From: Chromatiaceae bacterium
GTDB lineage: Bacteria > Pseudomonadota > Gammaproteobacteria > Chromatiales > Chromatiaceae
Assembly (NCBI GenBank): GCA_016714645.1
Contig: JADKCI010000001.1
Span: forward strand, 806,001-870,000
Reading direction: 5' to 3'
DNA: 64,000 bases
Below the pieces are notes generated by a model. That model searched no databases and was not told the origin of the DNA. It was given only the letters and a program-made list of their open reading frames with translations. Position numbers and translations under genes: made by a program. Below, piece by piece: positions 34,809-46,500 of the stretch (positions within the stretch are counted from its first letter, which is position 1; each line of letters opens with the position of its first letter).

Positions 34809-35094
34809 ATGGCCCTCGCCAGGATCAGCTTCGCCGAGTCCGCCCTTGGCGACCTGGCCGCAATCCAAGGGTGGTATAGAGCGGAGAATGTTCCGGAGGT
34901 TGGCGACCGGCTCGTCGCCGAAATTTTCCAACGTGTCGAGATCCTCGTCGACCACCCGGACATTGGGCGGATCGTGCCGGAGTTTGACCACCTTCCGGAT
35001 CGTCTATCGGCGGGAGCTGCTTAGCGTAAGCATCGTTCGAGTCTGGCGCAGTGAACGCTTGTTGCGGCTGCCGGCATCGGCTTATGAGGGGTGA
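34809..35094 (+). pseudogene. ParE/RelE-type toxin, frameshifted
   Basis: The first frame (ATG 34809) reads MALARISFAESALGDLAAI and on to HPDIGRIVPEFDH, a typical ParE/RelE start, then runs into an unrelated tail ending at 35024. The next frame supplies the expected end: FRIVYRRELLSVSIVRVWRS, then ERLLRLPASAYEG (to 35094). The frames meet at 34989-34993. In intact homologues about eight residues (usually LREI..HPP-like) lie between these parts, so a deletion of roughly 23-26 bp that changed the frame is the simplest explanation. The toxin is probably inactive. Confidence 0.8.
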
Positions 35095-35140
35095 GTTGCG
35101 AATGGCGCTGGAGGAAAAAGACCGTCTCGAGTCAGACCCT

Positions 35141-36511
35141 TCAAGGCATGGCCGCTTGGACGCTATCAACACCCTCGACCCGAGCTGTAATACCTCCCCG
35201 TCCCAGGCGCGCCTCGACGAGATCACCCGGCGCTAGCTGGGCGACGTCGCGGATGACCTCGCCCGCCGGCGCTCGCCGCAGGATGGCATAGCCCCGGGTC
35301 AGGGTGCCCAGGGGGCTCAGGGCATCCAGGGCATGGGCGAGGCCGGCCAGATGCTCGCGCCGCAGGGCGATCAGCCGGGTTGGGAGGCGCCGCAGGCGGC
35401 CTTCCAGGTTGGCCAGGCGCTGGGCGAGCCCCGCCAGACGCTGGGCGGGACTCAGGGGGTGCAAGCGGCTCCAGGCCAGGTCCCGGCGGTGACGCAGGCT
35501 CCGCAGCCGCCGCGCCATGGCCTCCCCCAACCGCCGCTCCAGGTCGTCGGTGCGCTGTTGGCGGCGCTCCAGTTCGGCCAGGGGATGCAGTAAGCGCAGG
35601 TGGCGTTCCGCCGCCAGCCAGTGGCGACGCAGTCCCTCCAGGCGCCGCGCCTGGGCCTGGATCAGACGTTGCTCGTAGGCGGCCAGGCGCTGGCGCAGAT
35701 GGGGGGCGGAGGGGCTGACCAGTTCCGCCGCGGCCGAGGGCGTGGCGCCGCGCTGGTCCGCCACCAGGTCGGCGATGGTGAAATCAATCTCGTGGCCCAC
35801 GCCGGTGACGACCGGAATGGCGGAGGCGCGGATGGCCCGGGCCAGGTCCTCGTCGTTGAAGGCCATGAGATCTTCCAGGGCGCCGCCGCCCCGCGCCAGG
35901 ATGAGGACGTCGCACTCGGCGCGCTGGTTGGCCAGGGCCAGCATCTCCACCAGTTCCGCCGCCGCGCCCTCGCCCTGAACCCGGGCGGGATAGACCACCA
36001 GGGGCAGGGCCGGAAAACGCCGCCCTAGGACGCTGATGAGGTCCCGCACGGCGGCGCCGCTGGGGGAGGTGATGAGGCCCACCTGGCGGGGAAAGGCCGG
36101 CGGGGGCCGCTTGAGGGCCGCGTCGAAGAGCCCCTCCGCCGCCAGCTTGCGCTTGAGCCGCTCGAACTCCAGGCGCAGGGCGCCCTCGCCGGCGGGTTCC
36201 AGGTGCTCCACCACCAGTTGAAAGTCGCCCCGACCCTCGTAAAGGCTCACCCGGACCCGTGCCAGGACCTGCTGGCCATTGGCCGGGCGGAAGCCCAGCA
36301 GCAGGCGCTTGTTGCGGAACAGGGCGCACCGGATCTGGGCCGCCGGGTCCTTGAGGGCAAAGTAGAGGTGCCCCGAGGCGGGCTGGGACAGGTTGGAGAT
36401 TTCACCCTCCACCCAGAGCAGCGGGAAGCTGCCCTCCAGCACGGCGCGGACCTCCCGGGCCAGGCGGGAGATGGTCCAGATGTCGCGGGAGAGGTCGAAG
36501 TCGGTGGTCAT
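35141..36511 (-). CDS. xseA: exodeoxyribonuclease VII large subunit
   Basis: 456 residues. An N-terminal OB-fold (SRLAREVRAVLEGSFPLLWV, then EISNLSQPASGHLYF) binds single-stranded DNA. The catalytic middle has GLITSPSGAAVRD, RGGGALEDLMAFNDEDLARA and GVGHEIDFTIADLVAD. A long coiled coil and a C-terminal TRGYAIL segment follow. All match XseA, normal length. It is divergent from guaB with 137 bp between the two starts. The small subunit xseB is not in the window. Confidence 0.96.
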   Translation of the reverse strand: MTTDFDLSRDIWTISRLAREVRAVLEGSFPLLWVEGEISNLSQPASGHLYFALKDPAAQIRCALFRNKRLLLGFRPANGQQVLARVRVSLYEGRGDFQLVVEHLEPAGEGALRLEFERLKRKLAAEGLFDAALKRPPPAFPRQVGLITSPSGAAVRDLISVLGRRFPALPLVVYPARVQGEGAAAELVEMLALANQRAECDVLILARGGGALEDLMAFNDEDLARAIRASAIPVVTGVGHEIDFTIADLVADQRGATPSAAAELVSPSAPHLRQRLAAYEQRLIQAQARRLEGLRRHWLAAERHLRLLHPLAELERRQQRTDDLERRLGEAMARRLRSLRHRRDLAWSRLHPLSPAQRLAGLAQRLANLEGRLRRLPTRLIALRREHLAGLAHALDALSPLGTLTRGYAILRRAPAGEVIRDVAQLAPGDLVEARLGRGGITARVEGVDSVQAAMP

Positions 36512-36571
36512 GCAGGGTGGCGGCTCCCGTTCCGCGGGCCAGGGATTGCGAACGAGGGTGGGTCTTGCCAG

Positions 36572-36600
36572 TTTACCGACCTGGCCAGGAAAACTATACT
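36572..36600 (+). promoter_or_regulatory. sigma70-type promoter for guaBA
   Basis: TTTACC (36572-36577), a 17-bp spacer and TATACT (36595-36600), 49 bp before the guaB ATG. A nearby TTGCCA (36565) is better as a -35 but is badly spaced. Confidence 0.55.
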
Positions 36601-36648
36601 GCCCGGTCCTTCAAGATACCCATTTGGTTTACAGCGAGCGAGGCCCCC

Positions 36649-38118
<1,470 letters not shown>

Positions 38119-38135
38119 GTTCCCCGAGACACCTC

Positions 38136-39722
38136 ATGAGCCTCAACCCCATCGCCATCCACGCCGATCGGATTCTGATCCTCGATTTCGGCTCTCAGTA
38201 CACCCAGCTCATCGCCCGGCGGGTGCGCGAGGCCGGGGTCTATTGCGAAATCCACCCTTGGGACCTGGACGCCACGGGGATTGCTGGCTTCGGCGCCAGG
38301 GGCATCATCCTCTCCGGCGGCCCCCAGTCCGTCCACGAGGAGCAGACGCCCCGGGCCGATGCCGCCGTCTTCGCCGCGGGCGTGCCGATTCTCGGCATCT
38401 GTTACGGCATGCAGACCCTCGCCGCCCAGTTGGGGGGCCAGGTCGCCCCGGCGACCCATCGCGAATACGGCTATGCCCAGGTCCGCGCCCGGGGCCATTC
38501 GCGACTGCTGCGGGACATCGAAGACCACGCCAGCCCCGAGGGCTTTGGCCTGCTCGATGTCTGGATGAGCCACGGCGACCGGGTGGATACCCTGCCGCCC
38601 GGCTTCGTGGCCATCTGCACCACCGATAATGCGCCCCTGGCGGGCATCGCCGACGAGGCGCGGTGCATCTACGGTCTCCAATTCCACCCCGAGGTGACCC
38701 ACACCCGCCAGGGCCAGCGCATCCTGGAGCGCTTCGTCCACGACATCTGCGGCTGCGGTGGCCTCTGGACGCCCCGGAACATCATCGACGAGGCCATTGC
38801 CCAGATTCGCCAGCAGGTGGGTCAGGATGATGTCCTACTCGGCCTCTCCGGTGGCGTCGATTCCTCTGTGGTGGCGGCCCTGTTGCACCGCGCCATCGGC
38901 GACCGCCTCACCTGCGTCTTCGTGGACAACGGCCTGCTGCGCCTCGGGGAGGGCGATCAGGTCATGAGCACCTTTGCCCGCCACATGGGCGTCAAGGTCA
39001 TTCGCGTCGATGCCGGCGCGCGCTTCTTCGAGCGCCTGGCCGGGGTCGTGGACCCGGAGCACAAACGCAAGATCATCGGCAACACCTTTATCGATATCTT
39101 CGAGGCGGAGGCGGAACGGCTGCCCAACGTCAAGTGGCTGGCCCAGGGCACCATCTACCCCGACGTCATCGAATCCGCCGGCGCCAAGACCGGCAAGGCC
39201 AAGGTGATCAAGTCCCATCACAATGTCGGCGGCCTGCCGGACACCATGAAGCTGGCCTTGGTCGAGCCCCTGCGCGAACTCTTCAAGGACGAGGTGCGCA
39301 AGATCGGGATCGAACTCGGCCTGCCCTCGGATATGGTCTATCGCCACCCCTTCCCTGGCCCCGGCCTGGGGGTGCGTATCCTGGGCGAGGTCCACGTCGC
39401 CTTCGCCGACACCCTGCGCCAGGCCGATCACATCTTCATTGAGGAGTTACGCCGCGCCGGCCTCTATGACCAGGTCTCCCAGGCCTTCGCCGTCTTCCTG
39501 CCCATCAAGTCCGTGGGCGTCGTCGGCGACAATCGCCAGTATGCCCACGTCATCGCCCTGCGCGCCGTCGAGACCATCGACTTCATGACCGCCCGCTGGG
39601 CCCATCTGCCCTATGACTTTCTCGACCAGGTTTGCCGCCGCATCGTCAATGAAGTCCGCGATGTCTCCCGGGTCGTGTATGACATCACCGGCAAGCCCCC
39701 GGGGACCATCGAGTGGGAGTGA
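38136..39722 (+). CDS. guaA: GMP synthase (glutamine-hydrolysing)
   Basis: 528 residues. An N-terminal class I glutamine amidotransferase domain has nucleophile Cys89 (GICYGMQ) and the later FHPEVTHT motif. The ATP pyrophosphatase domain begins with LSGGVDSSV. The C-terminal dimerisation domain ends KPPGTIEWE, the invariant GuaA tail. It converts XMP to GMP. Directly downstream of guaB. Confidence 0.98.
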   Translation: MSLNPIAIHADRILILDFGSQYTQLIARRVREAGVYCEIHPWDLDATGIAGFGARGIILSGGPQSVHEEQTPRADAAVFAAGVPILGICYGMQTLAAQLGGQVAPATHREYGYAQVRARGHSRLLRDIEDHASPEGFGLLDVWMSHGDRVDTLPPGFVAICTTDNAPLAGIADEARCIYGLQFHPEVTHTRQGQRILERFVHDICGCGGLWTPRNIIDEAIAQIRQQVGQDDVLLGLSGGVDSSVVAALLHRAIGDRLTCVFVDNGLLRLGEGDQVMSTFARHMGVKVIRVDAGARFFERLAGVVDPEHKRKIIGNTFIDIFEAEAERLPNVKWLAQGTIYPDVIESAGAKTGKAKVIKSHHNVGGLPDTMKLALVEPLRELFKDEVRKIGIELGLPSDMVYRHPFPGPGLGVRILGEVHVAFADTLRQADHIFIEELRRAGLYDQVSQAFAVFLPIKSVGVVGDNRQYAHVIALRAVETIDFMTARWAHLPYDFLDQVCRRIVNEVRDVSRVVYDITGKPPGTIEWE

Positions 39723-39746
39723 GGGGCGCGGGTCCACCGCCAGGCC

Positions 39747-40268
39747 ATGCCCGAGCCCTGCGAGTCCACCGCGCTAGACGATAGCCACTGGATGCGCCAG
39801 GCGATCGCCCTGGCGGAGCGGGCGGGGGCCCAGGGCGAGGTGCCGGTCGGTGCGGTGCTGATCGCCGCCGGCCAGGTCCTGGGCGAGGGCTGGAACTGCC
39901 CCATCGCCACCCATGACCCCAGCGCCCACGCCGAGATTCGCGCCCTGCGCGCCGCGGGCCAGCGCCTCGGCAACTATCGCCTCCCCGCCACCACCCTCTA
40001 CGTCACCCTCGAACCCTGCCCCATGTGCGCCAGCGCCCTCATTCATGCCCGCGTCGCCCGCGTTGTTTACGGCGCCCGCGACCCCAAGGGCGGTGCCTGC
40101 GGCAGCGTCTTCCACCTGCTGCCCCCGGACCAGCGATTCAATCATCGCCTCGAGTGTCAGGGGGATGTTCTGGGCCAGGAATGCGGTGAACTGTTACGCC
40201 GCTTCTTCCAGCAGCGCCGCCGTTCCGTGGCTCGTGGGGCCGTACTGGGGGATCGGGTCCCCCAATGA
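39747..40268 (+). CDS. tadA: tRNA-specific adenosine deaminase
   Basis: A 173-residue cytidine-deaminase-fold enzyme that makes inosine at position 34 of tRNA-Arg(ACG). Zinc ligands are His61 and Cys91/Cys94, with catalytic Glu63 (HAEIRAL, EPCPMC). The C-terminus, with RFNHRLECQGDV and LLRRFFQQRR, is typical. A short extra tail after RR is probably unconserved. It lies 24 bp after guaA and before the tRNA-Pro gene. Confidence 0.94.
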   Translation: MPEPCESTALDDSHWMRQAIALAERAGAQGEVPVGAVLIAAGQVLGEGWNCPIATHDPSAHAEIRALRAAGQRLGNYRLPATTLYVTLEPCPMCASALIHARVARVVYGARDPKGGACGSVFHLLPPDQRFNHRLECQGDVLGQECGELLRRFFQQRRRSVARGAVLGDRVPQ

Positions 40269-40293
40269 AGGGATTTGCTGAGTCAACCTAAGG

Positions 40294-40322
40294 TTGACAG
40301 AGAAAGGGTCAGTCCCTACCAT
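40294..40322 (+). promoter_or_regulatory. promoter of tRNA-Pro
   Basis: A perfect TTGACA (40294-40299), 17 bp, and TACCAT (40317-40322), placing the start a few bases before the tRNA. The -35 sits in an 8-bp-arm palindrome (GTCAACCT/AGGTTGAC, 40282-40298). Confidence 0.7.
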
Positions 40323-40333
40323 GCCTTCTTTTA

Positions 40334-40410
<77 letters not shown>

Positions 40411-40419
40411 AAAAATTAA

Positions 40420-40455
40420 GGGCTTAGGTCATCTGGACCTAGGCCCTTTCTTTTT
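40420..40455 (+). terminator. terminator after tRNA-Pro
   Basis: An 11-bp stem (40420-40430 with 40436-40446, one G-T pair), a 5-nt loop and TTTCTTTTT. Confidence 0.92.
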
Positions 40456-40562
40456 GAGTCACCCCTGAGTCCCTACGCGGCTGCTTCAGGGTGGTGCCGC
40501 CTGGGGCCGGTTCCCGCCGGTTGTGGCGGGGTCTGTCGAGCTAGTGGTTACTGCGCCGTCGT

Positions 40563-42194
40563 TTAACGCGGCACCTGGGTGGTGGCCGAGGCGATGGTCT
40601 CTGCGCGCACCTTGGATGCGTTGTACATATCGAGGAAGCGCGCGACCGTGGGATCGGCGGCATCCTTCTGCAGGTCGCGCAGGTAACCGTAGGCGATGGT
40701 CTGGTAGTTTAGCTCCGCTGCGACCTTCACAAGGCTGATCTTGGGATCAAGATCAATGCGGTAGGTCACTAGGTCGCTCCCGGCGCCGAAATCCGGGTCG
40801 TCGATGACACCCACGACGGCGACTGAGTCCGGTACGACCTGATCATTGAACCCCCGCGGCGGGATTCGGTTGTCCTTGAGGTAATCCGCGGCGCGCAGCA
40901 GCGTGTAGGTGAGGTTGCCGTCCGAGTCGCCCATGATCGCCTCGTAAACCTGGACCTGGCCCGCGCGGGTGATCTCCCCGCTGTAATGGGGCTCGAAGCC
41001 GGTGCCGATATCGGCGTTGACGCCGGCGACCACACCCGTGGCTGGTTTCAATCGACCCGACTCGAACAGGGTCTTGCCTGCGGGATCGGAGACGGTGAGA
41101 TGGATGTAGACGCGCCGGGAGGGGTAGCTGGTGGGCAGTTTGTGGCCGGAGTTGTTGGTCACGCGGACCCGTACCAGCAGTTGTTTCGTGCTCGGGTCAA
41201 ACGACGCCTGTTCGATCGCGAGATCGGCGGAGCTGCGGAGCGTGGCACGGGTGGCCTCTATAGTGGCGGCGAAGTCACCGTCACCGACCTCGAGCTCGGC
41301 CCGGTTGGCGCTCAGGATGTCGAGCATCAGGGTGTTGCCGCCATAAAAACCGTGGCGGGCGAAGTTGTTGCGCCGGGTTAGGTTCTGGGGCCGGTTGGCG
41401 ATCTTGACCCCGTCCGTACGGGCCATGTGGCATTCCTGGCAGGAGCTCGCCTCCGCCCTGCCGTCCGCGAAGGCGCTGTTCTCCCACTCCGTGTAGACGG
41501 CTTGCTCCGGGAACTCCATACCGTCAATGACCTTGCCGCTGCTGTCCAGTACCGGCGTCATGAGGTTGTGACAGGTGGCGCAGAGCGCCGAGTCGGAGAC
41601 ATGGGGCGCATACCGGGGGGTGAAGCCGGTATCTCCCTGCATCGGGTTCACCTTAGGGTTAGCGTACTGGCCGTAGGCGAGGCGAACGTCGGGATTGATC
41701 GTGAAGCGGCCCGAGAACCCCGCCGGGGTGCCCAGGGTGCTGTCGTCGGCGATCTGGTGGCAAAGGGTGCAGCTCACGCTATCCATGGCGGTGTCGTGGT
41801 AGACATTGCTCGGGTTGATAAAGCCGACGTCGAAGAACTGGGTGTCACCCGGGGCAGGAGAGTAGGATGCCTCCTCGTTCGCCATCGGTGCGTGACAGCG
41901 GGTGCACTTGTCGTTCAGCACATCCGCGAGCTGCGGGTTGCGGATCAGTTCGCTGGCGAACTTGGCCTGCCAGAAGGGATCCCGGGAGGCGTTCGCCATC
42001 ATCGTGGCGCTCCACTCGGTCTCTATGGAAACATCCTTCCGCTTCGCGTCAACCAGTCTGTTGTGGCAGAAGGCGCAGTTGCCGGAGCCGGAGAAGTGCG
42101 TGGTCTCGAAGGAGGCATTCGCGGCGTGGGCCGACCGAGCCGAGCTAAAGGTAATTGCAAGGATGCAAAAAACGGTACTTCGCACGATACGCAT
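40563..42194 (-). CDS. secreted five-haem c-type cytochrome
   Basis: 543 residues. A signal peptide ends near SARSAHA. Five CxxCH haem sites lie at residues 40, 97, 142, 205 and 252. The second half has no haem and is beta-rich (VRVRVTNNSGHKLPTSYPSR). An uneven layout with haems only in the first half suggests an electron-transfer head fused to a binding domain. I cannot assign it to hydroxylamine oxidoreductase, NrfA or DmsE-type families. Periplasmic location is expected. It faces a tRNA gene and is divergent from a CusBA-like pump, with 326 bp in between. The electron donor and acceptor are unknown. Confidence 0.88.
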   Translation of the reverse strand: MRIVRSTVFCILAITFSSARSAHAANASFETTHFSGSGNCAFCHNRLVDAKRKDVSIETEWSATMMANASRDPFWQAKFASELIRNPQLADVLNDKCTRCHAPMANEEASYSPAPGDTQFFDVGFINPSNVYHDTAMDSVSCTLCHQIADDSTLGTPAGFSGRFTINPDVRLAYGQYANPKVNPMQGDTGFTPRYAPHVSDSALCATCHNLMTPVLDSSGKVIDGMEFPEQAVYTEWENSAFADGRAEASSCQECHMARTDGVKIANRPQNLTRRNNFARHGFYGGNTLMLDILSANRAELEVGDGDFAATIEATRATLRSSADLAIEQASFDPSTKQLLVRVRVTNNSGHKLPTSYPSRRVYIHLTVSDPAGKTLFESGRLKPATGVVAGVNADIGTGFEPHYSGEITRAGQVQVYEAIMGDSDGNLTYTLLRAADYLKDNRIPPRGFNDQVVPDSVAVVGVIDDPDFGAGSDLVTYRIDLDPKISLVKVAAELNYQTIAYGYLRDLQKDAADPTVARFLDMYNASKVRAETIASATTQVPR

Positions 42195-42520
42195 GGCCAG
42201 AGTAACCCCCCCGATGTCTGGTAGTCACAGAAAGACTTTTTTGATTGTGGCGACGAGGGAACGTACCGGAGTTCCAGGCGGGATTCAAATGCAATTCAGA
42301 ATATTGTGATGTTCTGCAATTTTCCGCGAGGCGAGGCCCCCAGGCGTCAGGATAGCAGTCGCCTCCCTTGGGGAGGATGTGTGGGAGTATGGGGCATCAC
42401 CGACCCCGGCGGGCGCGGATACTTGGTCGAGAGAATCGCAATGCCTTTCCCCTTACTCTAAAATAGCCCCGTGCAAAACGAGCCCCGCCCGCCCCCTACC
42501 GCTGAGTGTTTTTGCCTGCT
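42195..42520. other. 326-bp region between divergent cytochrome and cusB genes
   Basis: Must hold promoters of both genes. A TAAAAT at 42459-42464 is a possible -10 for cusB but lacks a good -35, so an activator could act here. No clear CusR-type palindrome, RNA gene or terminator was seen. Confidence 0.35.
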
Positions 42521-43546
42521 ATGAACCTATCTCACCGCCTCCTTACCCAGGTCCTCCTGACTTTCATGCTCGCCCTGCCCCTCCTCGGGGGCGCCCTTAA
42601 CGTCAGTGGGGAGGAACTATCGGCGCAAGCCCCGGTTCATGACCATGCGCACCCGCCAGCGGAGGCGACCTACGTCTGTCCCATGCACCCCCAGGTGGTG
42701 AGCGCCGAGCCGGGTAGCCGGTGTCCCATCTGCGGCATGGACCTGGTGGCCGTCCAGGCAGAGCAGCCGGCGGCCAGCCCTACCGCCGCCACAAGCGCCC
42801 CGGGGCAAGCGATGGAAATGGCAATGGAGATGCCGACGATCGCGGTCCCGGAGGCGGTCATCAATCAGTTGGGGGTGCGGACCGCCGTGGTGCGCCAGGG
42901 CACCCTCCCTCGCACCGTGGAAGGTTTCGGTGTCCTGCTCTCCCGCAATGTACGCAGCTACCGGCCCATCGCCCGCAGTCGCGCGGCCCAAAACGCCGCC
43001 AGGGAGGCGGACGCCGAGGGCCAGGCCATGTTGATCCAGGCCCAGGTCTTCGAGGGCCAGGCCGCCCTCTTGCAACCCGGTCAGGTGGTCCGGGTGAGAT
43101 TTCCGAGTCTGGGGGCGCGGGAGTGGCGGGGATTGGTGGATGTCCTGGAGTCGCAAATCAATCTGTCCTCCCACACCCTGCAATTTCGGGTGTCCATCGA
43201 CCTGGAAGGCGTCGAGATCCCAGGGGGGACGACCGCCGTCGTCAACGTCGAGGTGGACCCCGAACCTGACGTGCTGCTGGTTCCCCGGGAGGCGGTGATT
43301 TTCACCGGTAAGGGCGCGCGGGTAATCCTCGCCCGGGACGGCGGGCGCTTCCAGCCGCGGCCAGTGGCGATCGATGACCTGGGCGAGGACGAGATGATCA
43401 TCCGTTCCGGGCTCCAGGAGGGTGACCGGGTCGTGGTGTCCGCCCAGTTCCTGCTGGACTCCGAGGCTAACCTCAGGGCCGGACTCAGGCGCCTGAGCAG
43501 CGAGCGTCCCCACACCGAGGCCGCGCCCGGGGGGACTCAGCCGTGA
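42521..43546 (+). CDS. cusB: CusB-like RND periplasmic adaptor lacking the hairpin/lipoyl core
   Basis: 341 residues. A signal peptide is followed by a heavy-metal-binding domain with YVCPMHPQVVSAEPGSRCPICGMDL split by a short spacer, as in CusB/CzcB. The N-terminal membrane-proximal strand (VRTAVVRQGTLPRTVEGFG) and the C-terminal beta-barrel and membrane-proximal domains (VLLVPREAVIFTGKG, then GLQEGDRVVVSAQFLLDSE) are present. Between them, where family members have the lipoyl halves and alpha-helical hairpin (about 100 residues with YSPEL and GxV motifs), there are only about 30 residues. The frame is intact. The GTGA overlap with cusA couples the two. No outer-membrane CusC gene is adjacent. 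Confidence 0.82.
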   Translation: MNLSHRLLTQVLLTFMLALPLLGGALNVSGEELSAQAPVHDHAHPPAEATYVCPMHPQVVSAEPGSRCPICGMDLVAVQAEQPAASPTAATSAPGQAMEMAMEMPTIAVPEAVINQLGVRTAVVRQGTLPRTVEGFGVLLSRNVRSYRPIARSRAAQNAAREADAEGQAMLIQAQVFEGQAALLQPGQVVRVRFPSLGAREWRGLVDVLESQINLSSHTLQFRVSIDLEGVEIPGGTTAVVNVEVDPEPDVLLVPREAVIFTGKGARVILARDGGRFQPRPVAIDDLGEDEMIIRSGLQEGDRVVVSAQFLLDSEANLRAGLRRLSSERPHTEAAPGGTQP

Positions 43547-46500
43547 TCGCGGCCATCATCGCCTGGTCACTGCGCAACCGCTTTCTGATCCTGCTCGCCA
43601 CCGCCCTAATCATCGCGGGTGGGGGCTATGCCTTGCGCAACATCCCCCTGGATGCCATCCCGGACCTGTCGGACGTTCAGGTCATCGTCAAGACCAGCTA
43701 CCCGGGTCAGGCCCCCCAGGTGGTGGAAGACCAGGTCACCTATCCCATCACCACGGCCCTGCGCGCCGTCAGCGGGGCGGTCGCGGTACGCGGCTATTCC
43801 ATGTACGGGGACTCCTATGTCTATGTCGTCTTCCGAGACGGCACCGACCCCTATTGGGCGCGCTCCCGGGTGCTGGAACTCCTCAGCCAGGTATCCGCCC
43901 GCCTCCCCGCCGCCGCTCGCCCCGAGTTGGGCCCGGATGCCACCGCCGTCGGCTGGGTCTATCAATACGCCCTAGTGGACCGTACCGGCGGCCATGACCT
44001 GGCCCAGTTACGCAGCCTCCAGGACTGGTTCCTCAAGTTCGAACTCCAGTCCCTCCCCGGGGTCTCCGAGGTCGCCACGGTCGGCGGCATGGTCAAGCAG
44101 TACCAGGTCGTGATCGACCCCGAGCTGCTGCGTGCCTACCAGATGCCTCTCGTCAATCTCATGCAGAGCCTTCAACGCGCCACCGGCGAGACCGGGGCCG
44201 GAGCCCTGGAGATGGCGGAGGCGCGCTACATGATCCGCATCGACGGTCGCCTGCGGGGCCTCGATGACCTGCGCAACATCCCCATCACCCCCCGGGTGGC
44301 CCCCGCCGGCGCCTCGGGGATGGCCATGGGTACCCAGGTCTATGAACCCTTCAAGGCCACCCGCTCGGTGTTCCGCCTGGGCGATATCGCCGAGATTCGC
44401 CTGGGGCCCGAGATGCGCGAGGGCATCGCCGAGCTCGACGGCCAGGGCGAGGTCGTCGGCGGCATCGTCCTGATGCGCCCGGGTGGCAACGCCCTCAAGA
44501 CCATCGCCGCCGTCAAAGACAAGCTGGCCGAGCTGCAACGGGGCCTGCCCGCTGGGGTGGAGCTGGTGCCGGTTTACGACCGCTCCGGGCTCATTCACCG
44601 CGCCATCGACACCCTCGACAGCCGCCTCATCGAGGCACTGGTCGTTGTCAGCCTGGTCTGCGCCCTTTTTCTCTGGCATCTCAGATCCGCCCTGGTGGTG
44701 GTCATCAGCCTCCCCATCGCCATCCTGGCCGCCTTCATGGTCATGTATTGGCAGGGGCTCAGCGCCAACATCATGTCCCTGGGCGGCATCGCCATCGCCA
44801 TTGGCGCCATGGTCGATGCCGCCATCGTCATGATCGAGAACCTGCACAAGCACGCCGAGCGCGAGCCCCTGACCGCGGCCAACCGCTGGGCCCTGGTGGG
44901 GCGGGCCACCACCGAGGTCGGCCCCGCCCTCTTCCTCTCCCTGATCATCGTCACCCTCAGCTTCCTGCCCGTCCTCGCCCTGCAAGGGGAGGAGGGCCGC
45001 CTCTTTGCCCCCCTGGCCTATACCAAGACCTACGCCATGGCCGCCGCGGCGCTACTGTCCATCACCCTGGTCCCGGTCTTGCTCGGGCTCTTCGTGCGCG
45101 GGCGCTTGCGGGGCGAGCAGGAAAACCCGGTCAACCGCGCCCTCATGGCCGCCTACCGACCGCTCCTCGCCTGGGTGATGCGCCAGCCTGTGAAGGTTCT
45201 GTGGCTGGCCCTGGCCCTGACCATCGCCGGGGCCTGGCCGGCCTTGCGGCTGGGCTCCGAGTTCATGCCGGACCTGGACGAGGGCGATCTCCTCTACATG
45301 CCCACCACCTTCCCGGGTATCGCCCCCGACAAGGCCCGCCAGCTCCTGCAACAGACCGACCGCCTCATCCTGACCGTGCCCGAGGTGGCGCGGGTCTTCG
45401 GCAAGGTCGGCCGCGCCGAGACCGCCACCGACCCGGCGCCCATGGAGATGATCGAGACCACTATCCAGCTCAAGCCCCGCGAGGAGTGGCGGCCTGGTGT
45501 GACCATCGAGGACATCAAGGCCGAGCTGGACCGCACCGTCAAGTTTCCTGGCCTCACCAACGCCTGGCTCATGCCCATCAACGCCCGCCTGCAGATGCTC
45601 TCGACCGGCATCAAGACCCCGGTCGGCGCCAAGATCGCCGGGCCGGACCTGGAGGTCATCCAGCGCCTCGGCGAGCAGGTCGAGGAGGCCCTCGCGGCGC
45701 TTCCCGAGACCCAATCCGTCTTCGCCGAGCGCGTCTCCTCCGCCCGTTACATCAAGGTCACTCCCAACCGCATGGCCATGGGCCTGGTCGGCCTGTCCGT
45801 GGCGGATGTCCAGGAGATCGTCTCCAGCGCCGTCGGCGGCATGAACCTGACCGAGGTGGTGGAGGGGCGGGAGCGTTACCCGGTGAGCCTGCGCTACACC
45901 GCGGACGCACGGGACTCCCTGGAGAAACTCAAGGGCCTGCCCCTCGTCACGGATACCCAGGGCACCCAGGTGCAGTTGGGGGCCGTCGCCCGCGTCGAGG
46001 TGGTGGACGGGCCGGACATGATCCGTACCGAGAACGCCCGCCTCAATGGCTGGGTCTATGTCCAGGTCAAGGGCGGGGATGTCGGCACCTATGTCGCCAA
46101 GGCCAAGCAGGCCGTCGCCGAGCGGGTGGTCCTGCCGCCAGGGTATTCCATCGCCTGGTCCGGCGCCTACGAGCACTGGGAGCGGGCCAAGGAGCGCCTC
46201 TGGCTGGTGGTGCCCCTCACCCTGGCCATCATCCTGGTCCTGCTCTATCTCAACTTCCGCAACCTGGCGGAGGTGCTCATCATCATCGCGACCCTGCCCC
46301 TGGGCCTCGTCGGTGGCTTCTTCCTCATGTATCTCCTCGGCTACCAGCTCTCCGTGGCCGCGGCCATCGGCTTCATTGCCCTGGGCGGGGTAGCGGTGGA
46401 GATCGGCGTGGTGATGATCCTCTACCTCGATCGCGCCCTGGCCCAGCGCCGGGAGGCGCGCGGGGCCGCGGGTCTCACCCGCGCCGACGTCCGGGAGGCG

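Noticed and set aside
32450..34963. 837-codon minus-strand frame opposite bamB and der
   Set aside because: Runs through three unrelated plus-strand genes; composition is typical of antisense in GC-rich DNA.
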